Shown piece by piece: positions 32,374 to 37,546 of a DNA stretch of 37,546 bases. The position numbers and the translations under genes are program-made. Each line of letters begins with the position of its first letter. The first letter of the stretch is position 1. Origin of the DNA: Candidatus Poribacteria bacterium (lineage in GTDB: Bacteria; Poribacteria; WGA-4E; JAJRTO01). Below the pieces are notes generated by a model. It ran no database searches. It was not told the DNA's origin and saw only the letters and a program-made list of their open reading frames with translations. The stretch is from the NCBI GenBank assembly GCA_024278235.1, contig JAJRTO010000167.1, forward strand, positions 1-37,546, in the 5' to 3' direction.

Positions 32374-33195
32374 ATGGATATTTCTGGTAGACATTCTGTG
32401 ATGCACTGCCTGGTGTGGTTGAGCGTTATCCTGAGTGTGCTTTTCCTGCATCGTCGTGCAGGGGAGGCCGTACAAGCATCAGGGACGGCGTTACATGACG
32501 GTTCTCCACAAAAGCCAGTGGCTGTTGTTGCGATCATCATCGATGATTTTGGTGATCATCGCTCGACAGCCGAAGCATTTCTGGAGATCGATTCCCCCCT
32601 GACTTATTCCATTCTACCAGGGAGACCTATGAGCCAGTGGACTGCAAAAAGGGCATCGGCTAAGGGACGTGAAATCATGCTTCATCTGCCAATGGAACCT
32701 CATCGATATCCTGAGCATAATCCGGGGCCGATGGCCGTACTATCGCATATGTCTGAGAGGGACATCCGACAAACCGTAAAAGACGCGCTCATGAGCGTGC
32801 CCGGGGTCATTGGGGTCGATAATCACATGGGATCTCTGATAACAGAAGATCCCCGTGTGATGCGCATTGTACTGGAGGAACTGATGGCACGCAGACTTTT
32901 CTACATTGATTCGCTGACGACTGCGAAATCTGTCGCTTACGATGTGGGGTTATCACTCGGTATGCATGTGGCCAAAAACCGTGTGTTTCTGGACAATGAG
33001 CGCCGTGTGGCCTATACGGAGCAGCGGTTGAAACGGCTCGGAGATATTGCCTTGCGGCATGGTCGTGCCATTGCTATTGGACATGTGGCCCGCACGACCG
33101 CTGAGGCACTTCAACAAGGGATTCCAGAACTCGAAGCTCGCGGTGTGTGTGTGGTTCCTGTCTCCAGGCTCGTTACTCAGGAAAAATCACCATGA
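32374..33195 (+). CDS. Divergent polysaccharide deacetylase family protein (YibQ type)
   Basis: A 273-residue secreted or membrane-anchored protein with an N-terminal hydrophobic stretch (about 10-25). The family blocks are AIIIDDFGDH near 50, EIMLHLPMEP, GVDNHMGSLIT, LFYIDSLTT and AIAIGHVARTTAEAL. YibQ-like proteins share the NodB deacetylase fold but lack a proven activity; in proteobacteria the gene follows envC. The start is uncertain: TTG 32365 overlaps the permease stop, ATG 32374 is chosen, and ATG 32401 is possible. It overlaps ftsE as ATGA. Confidence 0.82.
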   Translation: MDISGRHSVMHCLVWLSVILSVLFLHRRAGEAVQASGTALHDGSPQKPVAVVAIIIDDFGDHRSTAEAFLEIDSPLTYSILPGRPMSQWTAKRASAKGREIMLHLPMEPHRYPEHNPGPMAVLSHMSERDIRQTVKDALMSVPGVIGVDNHMGSLITEDPRVMRIVLEELMARRLFYIDSLTTAKSVAYDVGLSLGMHVAKNRVFLDNERRVAYTEQRLKRLGDIALRHGRAIAIGHVARTTAEALQQGIPELEARGVCVVPVSRLVTQEKSP

Positions 33196-33845
33196 TTCAG
33201 GTGTATCATGTGAACATGAGCTATAAGAAGGATGCCACTGTACTGCACGACATCAGCTTCTCGGTGCAGAAGGGCGAGTTCGCCTTTCTCGTTGGCCCTA
33301 GCGGCTCTGGCAAGACAACGATTCTCCGTCTGCTGTATCGGGATCTGTTGCCGGACTCAGGACAGATCATTGTGGCAGGCAAAAACCTGAGCAAGCTCAC
33401 CCGTTCGCAGATCCCATTTCTCCGTAGACGGATGGGGATCGTGTTTCAGGATTTCAAACTTCTACCGCACAAAACGGTGTATGAGAACGTCGCGCTTGCC
33501 CTGAAAGTCACCGGCACGAGCCGCGTCAATGTGCGCAAGAATGTCATGCAGTTGCTTCACCGAACAGGGCTTTCGTATCGCCAAGATGCCTATCCGGAGG
33601 ATATATCCGGCGGAGAACAACAGCGCACAGCCATTGCACGTGCCATGGCGAACGATCCGATGATCCTCTTTGCAGATGAACCGACGGGAAACCTTGATCC
33701 GAAACTATCGCTTGACATTATGCACCTCTTTGAGAGTTTCAACTACCGTGGAACCACTGTACTCGTTGCAACCCATGATATTGCTCTTGTGCAGCAACTC
33801 AACAAACGTGTGATTCGCCTGGAGGAAGGGCGTATCGTTACATGA
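33192..33845 (+). CDS. ftsE: Cell division ATP-binding protein FtsE
   Basis: The 217-residue ATPase of the FtsEX complex, which drives peptidoglycan hydrolase activation at the septum. Motifs are Walker [10 protein letters not shown] (35-43), Q-loop Gln86, signature SGGEQQR (139-145) and Walker [10 protein letters not shown] with the catalytic Glu163. The ORF opens at 33147, but the ATG at 33192 follows AGGAAAAA and overlaps the yibQ stop, so it is the start. Both ends overlap neighbours as ATGA, so yibQ, ftsE and ftsX appear to be translated together. Confidence 0.93.
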   Translation: MIQVYHVNMSYKKDATVLHDISFSVQKGEFAFLVGPSGSGKTTILRLLYRDLLPDSGQIIVAGKNLSKLTRSQIPFLRRRMGIVFQDFKLLPHKTVYENVALALKVTGTSRVNVRKNVMQLLHRTGLSYRQDAYPEDISGGEQQRTAIARAMANDPMILFADEPTGNLDPKLSLDIMHLFESFNYRGTTVLVATHDIALVQQLNKRVIRLEEGRIVT

Positions 33846-34690
33846 AGTTTAGCTACAGTATTGAGGAAGCCTTCGCCAATCTTCGATATGGTGGATTGAT
33901 CAATCTTCTCAGCCTGGCGATCATTGCTCTGACTGTGATGATCCTGAGCGCTCTGATACTGGTGGTGATTCATATCCACGGAGAACTGAAACGGCTTGAG
34001 GACGAACCTTCCATTGTCGCCTTCCTGGAGGATAGTGTCGATAAATCCTCCGCCGACCAGTTGCGAAGCCAATTAGAAAAGATAAAAGATATTGAGAGTG
34101 TCACCTATATCTCCAAACAAGATGCGCTGAACCGTGCCAGGGAGATCTTTGGCGAAGAAGGCAACGCTATTACTGAAGGCCTCCGGGACATCAATCCTCT
34201 CCCCGCTTCCCTGGAGATCCGCACACGCACGACGGATCCCAAGTTTATCGAGAAGATCGCAGAGGAAATTCGAACTTATCAGGATATCGAGGATGTAAAC
34301 TATGAACGGGGCAGTGCTGCCTTCATATGGAAAGCGGAACTTGTGGTGATCGGACTGAGTGTTTTCCTGGGGAGCGCGTCGATAGCCATTGTCTGCTTTT
34401 CAATCATGCTCACCGTCTACTTCCGACGAGAGGAGTTGAGGGTGATGCGTATGGTGGGAGCAACCTATTGGTTTATTCGAGTGCCGCTCTTGCTGACAGG
34501 AGGAATTCTCGGGCTTGTCGGCAGTGCACTGGGCCTGCTCGCCCTCTATGGCTTATTCCGCATATTTGCTGCACCGTTGGGCCCCATCCATTTCCTGCCG
34601 CTCATCTGGGTCGTTCGGATACTCGGAATCGGTTGTTTACTTGGCCTGATCGGTGGTGCTATCCCCGTGAGCAAGTATCTCAATGCCTAG
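33842..34690 (+). CDS. ftsX: Cell division protein FtsX (permease-like)
   Basis: A 282-residue membrane protein with one N-terminal helix (about 21-45), a large extracytoplasmic domain (about 46-165, with SIVAFLEDSVDKSSADQLRS and the FtsX turn NPLPASLEIRT) and three C-terminal helices. It has no transport role; with FtsE it signals to murein hydrolases through the outer domain. The partner hydrolase activator (EnvC or a NlpC/P60 enzyme) is not next to it, the neighbour instead being yibQ. The start is inside the last codon of ftsE. Confidence 0.92.
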   Translation: MKFSYSIEEAFANLRYGGLINLLSLAIIALTVMILSALILVVIHIHGELKRLEDEPSIVAFLEDSVDKSSADQLRSQLEKIKDIESVTYISKQDALNRAREIFGEEGNAITEGLRDINPLPASLEIRTRTTDPKFIEKIAEEIRTYQDIEDVNYERGSAAFIWKAELVVIGLSVFLGSASIAIVCFSIMLTVYFRREELRVMRMVGATYWFIRVPLLLTGGILGLVGSALGLLALYGLFRIFAAPLGPIHFLPLIWVVRILGIGCLLGLIGGAIPVSKYLNA

Positions 34691-34705
34691 TGCAAAACCA
34701 AGACA

Positions 34706-34833
34706 GATAGTTGGACACGTGCGTGTGGCTTCGTGAGTCTGGAAAAACATTGACCGTTGGAACGTTAAACGGTCAACGGAGCGAGGCTCTAGCACAGCGA
34801 TGCTCGTTTCCTGAACAAGGTTGTCCAACTATC
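34706..34833. repeat. 128-bp element with 12-bp perfect inverted ends and an inner palindrome
   Basis: GATAGTTGGACA (34706-34717) pairs perfectly with TGTCCAACTATC (34822-34833). Inside, TTGACCGTT (34750-34758) pairs with AACGGTCAA (34768-34776). It fills most of the 174-base gap between ftsX and the protease gene. No target duplication was seen. It may be a miniature mobile element or a large hairpin that ends the ftsX message. Confidence 0.65.
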
Positions 34834-34864
34834 AGGATAAGAGACCAAGTTGACCGGACAATGC

Positions 34865-37546
34865 ATGCATCACGCATCACGTATCACACTCTATGGATTG
34901 CTCTTGGGCATCGGTCTCTGTATCGTACAGGCACAATCACCTTCTGAGTTTGCCGTCACTCCCGGTGAACTCATCGTCAAACTCAAGCCTGGCGTCTCAG
35001 CGGATTCCCGGGAATGGATGGATTTCAACCGCCAGCAGAATATGCTTGCAGCGCAACCGATATCCCCCTCGTTGCGTGGGACCTATCTACTACGTTTCCG
35101 GCCGGAATCCGATCCGTTTGTTCTCGCAGGGCAATATCGGAAGAGTGGTCTCGTGATGGAAGCGGAACCCAATTATCTCCGCCGCACATGCAGTGTCACT
35201 CCGGATGACCCTCGATATGCTGATCAGTGGAACCTCCCCATGATCCATATGCCGGAGGCATGGGATATCGAGCAGGGAGATCCTTCCATCATCATCGCCA
35301 TTGTCGATACGGGCGCTGATCTGGAGCATATCGATCTGAAGCCGAATATCTGGATAAATCCTGGTGAAATTGCGGGCAATGGAGTCGACGATGACCGTAA
35401 TGGATATGTGGATGACGTGAATGGATGGGATTTCGCGGATGCACCGAACTTACCGGGCCGTGGCGACTTCGAGAAGCGGGACAATGAACCGATCGACGAA
35501 ACGGGGCATGGTACTCATGTCATGGGAATTGCAGGTGCGCGCGGCAACAACGGCGAGGGTATCGCTGGCGTGGCGTGGAACTGTACGCTCATGCCGGTCC
35601 GTTCCGGATTCGCGGTGATCGGTGGAGGAACCTACCTGCAAGACGATGATTCCGCCGCCGGCATCGTGTACGCCGCAGATAACGGGGCACACGTGATCAG
35701 TATGAGTTGGGGGGACCGCGTCAACTCATTTATCATACGTGACGCCATCGAATACGCTTATCAGAAAGGCTGTGTTCTCATTGCCGCAGCAGGAAACGAG
35801 CGGAAACCGGATGTCCTCTACCCTGCAGCTCTCCGCCACGTGATGGCGGTTACCGCTACGGATGAGAACGACCAGCACTCCTATTTCGCCAATTCAGGCG
35901 CCGAAGTGGATATCGGTGCACCGGGATTGGTGATATGGAGTACCAAGATCAACGACGGATATCGACGAGAATCCGGTACGTCGATGGCGGCACCTCACGT
36001 TGCAGGGGCAGCCGCACTCCTCCTTTCAAAACGTCCTGCGCTCGCTTTCGAGGACATCCGCCAAATCCTGATCGCTACTGCGGATCCGATGGAGGACAGT
36101 CCAAAAATGGTGGAGGCAGGGCGATTGAATGTTGCTCGAGCACTTATGTTGGCCTCCAGTCCCGTTGTGCGAATCATGTCCCCGGAGACGCACTCAGGAA
36201 CGGATCAGCAGATCTCCATCCTGGGCTCCGCTGCAGGAATCGGATTTCAGGAATATCGCTTGCTCTACGGCCCATCCACCGTCCCGGAAAACTGGTTTCC
36301 TATTGGGAATCCCGTGCGTGACCCGCAATGGAATGGGACGCTGGGTGTCTGGGATACATCCTCGCTCCCGGAAGGGAAGTACTCGATCCGCCTGGAGATC
36401 GCGCTGGACGACCGTTCTGTCTTGCGCGATGAGGTCGTCGTCGAGGTCGATCACACGCCGCCTCAGATTCAAGATGTCCGGGTCGATACATGGTTGCAGG
36501 GAGATCACTACAATACGATCTTGTCCTGGCTCACGGATGATGTCACGCGAGACGAGGTATGGATACGTTCCAGGAGGGGAATTGATCCGTTCATTCCCTT
36601 GCGTACGGAATCCGAAACAACGGAGCACCTCTTCTCCATCTCAAACTACGTAGATTCGGGTGAGTATGAGATCCTGCTCGTCTCAAGAAACTCGGCGGGG
36701 CTGGAAACCAGAGATGATAATCGAGGGGCCTATTACACCGCAGTCGTGCGGACAGATCATTTCTCACCGTATGGCGTTATCGCGCAGGATTCCAGTTTCC
36801 CTGCATTGCATATTGCTCAAGGACTCGCCGATTTCAATCGTAATGGCTACCCCGAAATCGTCACCATGGAGACGGGCGGCTCTGGCTACACCGACGTCAA
36901 GATCTATGAGTATCGGGATGGCTGGCGTGAATCTTTCGCGTCCGGCGATGCGTTTTTCCCCTGGGGCGTCGGGGATATTGACAGCGATGGGCAACAAGAG
37001 ATCCTCGGAAACATAGAGGACACCACTTTCTTGCTGGAAAGTGCTCGACCGGGGGAATTCCCAACACGAAAGATCTGGGAGGAAGAAGGTATCTGGGGAG
37101 GCCAATACACATCGATCAGTGGCCGCCCGTATCTCCTTTCCCGCGACTCATCCAACGAGAGTGTTGCTCTCTACATAGCAGTCGACAACGACCGAATCGA
37201 GCGGGTCACAGAACTTGTCAACCCGACCGAGGGACGAAATGCCCTGATCACAACGTTTGCCGTCGCGGATTTCGATGGAGATGGTGCTGATGAAATCGTT
37301 GCGGGGGATGGGGACGGCGATCTGTTCATCTATGAGCATAGAGGTGATGGGCAGTTTGCCCTGACCTGGCAGAGACGTCTGGAAGGACAATCGGTCCAGC
37401 ATCTTGCAGCAGGGGATACGGATGCCGACGGGTACACCGAATTCGTCGTCGGGGCGCAGTCCAAGAACGACAAGTTCAGTTTAACCCGGGAACACTGGAT
37501 ATACAGTGTGTTTCATCGATCCGGGAATGACCGATACCGGTCCGTC
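34865..37546 (+). CDS. Secreted subtilisin-like (S8) serine protease with FG-GAP-like repeats, C-terminus cut by window end
   Basis: 894 codons are seen and the frame is still open, so the true protein is longer; the ORF track missed it for that reason. It has a signal peptide (about 1-24), a pro-region (GELIVKLKPGV, about 34-105) and a complete S8 catalytic domain (about 118-430): Asp148 in IAIVDTGAD, His215 in ETGHGTH, Asn311 in AAAGNE and Ser373 in SGTSMAAPHVAG. Two beta-sandwich-like regions follow, then FG-GAP/VCBS-like repeats such as DFNRNGYPEIV, DIDSDGQQEIL, DFDGDGADEIV and DTDADGYTEFV, which usually bind calcium. The ATG at 34865 lacks a good ribosome site; TTG 34850 is possible. Likely extracellular protein degradation. 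Confidence 0.9.
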   Translation, partial: MHHASRITLYGLLLGIGLCIVQAQSPSEFAVTPGELIVKLKPGVSADSREWMDFNRQQNMLAAQPISPSLRGTYLLRFRPESDPFVLAGQYRKSGLVMEAEPNYLRRTCSVTPDDPRYADQWNLPMIHMPEAWDIEQGDPSIIIAIVDTGADLEHIDLKPNIWINPGEIAGNGVDDDRNGYVDDVNGWDFADAPNLPGRGDFEKRDNEPIDETGHGTHVMGIAGARGNNGEGIAGVAWNCTLMPVRSGFAVIGGGTYLQDDDSAAGIVYAADNGAHVISMSWGDRVNSFIIRDAIEYAYQKGCVLIAAAGNERKPDVLYPAALRHVMAVTATDENDQHSYFANSGAEVDIGAPGLVIWSTKINDGYRRESGTSMAAPHVAGAAALLLSKRPALAFEDIRQILIATADPMEDSPKMVEAGRLNVARALMLASSPVVRIMSPETHSGTDQQISILGSAAGIGFQEYRLLYGPSTVPENWFPIGNPVRDPQWNGTLGVWDTSSLPEGKYSIRLEIALDDRSVLRDEVVVEVDHTPPQIQDVRVDTWLQGDHYNTILSWLTDDVTRDEVWIRSRRGIDPFIPLRTESETTEHLFSISNYVDSGEYEILLVSRNSAGLETRDDNRGAYYTAVVRTDHFSPYGVIAQDSSFPALHIAQGLADFNRNGYPEIVTMETGGSGYTDVKIYEYRDGWRESFASGDAFFPWGVGDIDSDGQQEILGNIEDTTFLLESARPGEFPTRKIWEEEGIWGGQYTSISGRPYLLSRDSSNESVALYIAVDNDRIERVTELVNPTEGRNALITTFAVADFDGDGADEIVAGDGDGDLFIYEHRGDGQFALTWQRRLEGQSVQHLAAGDTDADGYTEFVVGAQSKNDKFSLTREHWIYSVFHRSGNDRYRSV

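Noticed and set aside
33192-33845. FtsE as the missing ATPase of the iron-type importer
   Set aside because: It overlaps ftsX and has typical FtsE length and motifs, so it belongs to the division complex rather than to an importer.
1-37546. CRISPR arrays, insertion sequences with transposase genes, prophage genes
   Set aside because: No regularly spaced repeats, no transposase, integrase or phage structural gene was recognised anywhere in the window.

Overview
The window looks like bacterial chromosome of about 50% GC with tight operons on both strands. Gene content is that of a respiring, diderm-like, uncultivated lineage. It includes the start of a complex I operon, a fused-type 2-oxoacid:ferredoxin oxidoreductase, several Gfo/Idh and xylose-isomerase-like sugar enzymes, lipoprotein-type binding proteins and an S8 protease with FG-GAP-like repeats. 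From memory this mix resembles Candidatus Poribacteria and neighbours such as Latescibacterota, but no rRNA or marker phylogeny is available here, so that placement is tentative.

Region by region. (1) 80-4623, minus: nuoABCDEF; nuoG and the membrane arm are not in the window. (2) 4821-11677, plus: lipA and lpd, then korA-korB-fumC, i.e. lipoate, E3, 2-oxoglutarate oxidation and fumarase. Reduced ferredoxin and NADH from these would feed the respiratory chain. (3) 11692-15328, minus: a sugar isomerase-like gene with a Gfo/Idh dehydrogenase, and tungstate uptake genes tupA and tupB without the ATPase gene. (4) 15478-20012: a small membrane protein, a GAF/AAA+/Fis sigma-54 activator and two paralogous Liv-type binding proteins with no transporter. 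(5) 20340-23032, plus: an MDR dehydrogenase, TrmJ and a second isomerase-like protein. (6) 23053-26171, minus: an envelope-maintenance locus with two PspA/IM30 paralogues around a PH-like protein, a YqiJ/NfeD-like OB-fold membrane protein and a DUF151 nuclease-family protein. (7) 26172-27019: an 848-base gene-free interval holding a highly structured block that I read as a stand-alone HEARO/omegaRNA without iscB, plus a REP-like hairpin. (8) 27020-30547: smpB divergent from a CorC-like CBS protein, a 45-residue membrane protein missed by the ORF track, an iron-type binding lipoprotein and a seven-iron ferredoxin. (9) 30641-34690, plus: a fused two-domain permease, YibQ, FtsE and FtsX, with start/stop overlaps. 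(10) 34865-end: a secreted subtilisin-like protease running off the window, preceded by a 128-bp inverted-repeat element.

The points most worth following are the orphan HEARO-like RNA, the paired-PspA locus with a symmetric element over its promoter, and three separate ABC importers that all lack a local ATPase gene. Ten convincing sigma-70-type promoters (about 17-18 bp spacers) could be read directly, including a divergent pair whose smpB arm predicts a leaderless mRNA, and two weaker ones are also listed. All functional statements come from reading motifs; no database search was run.
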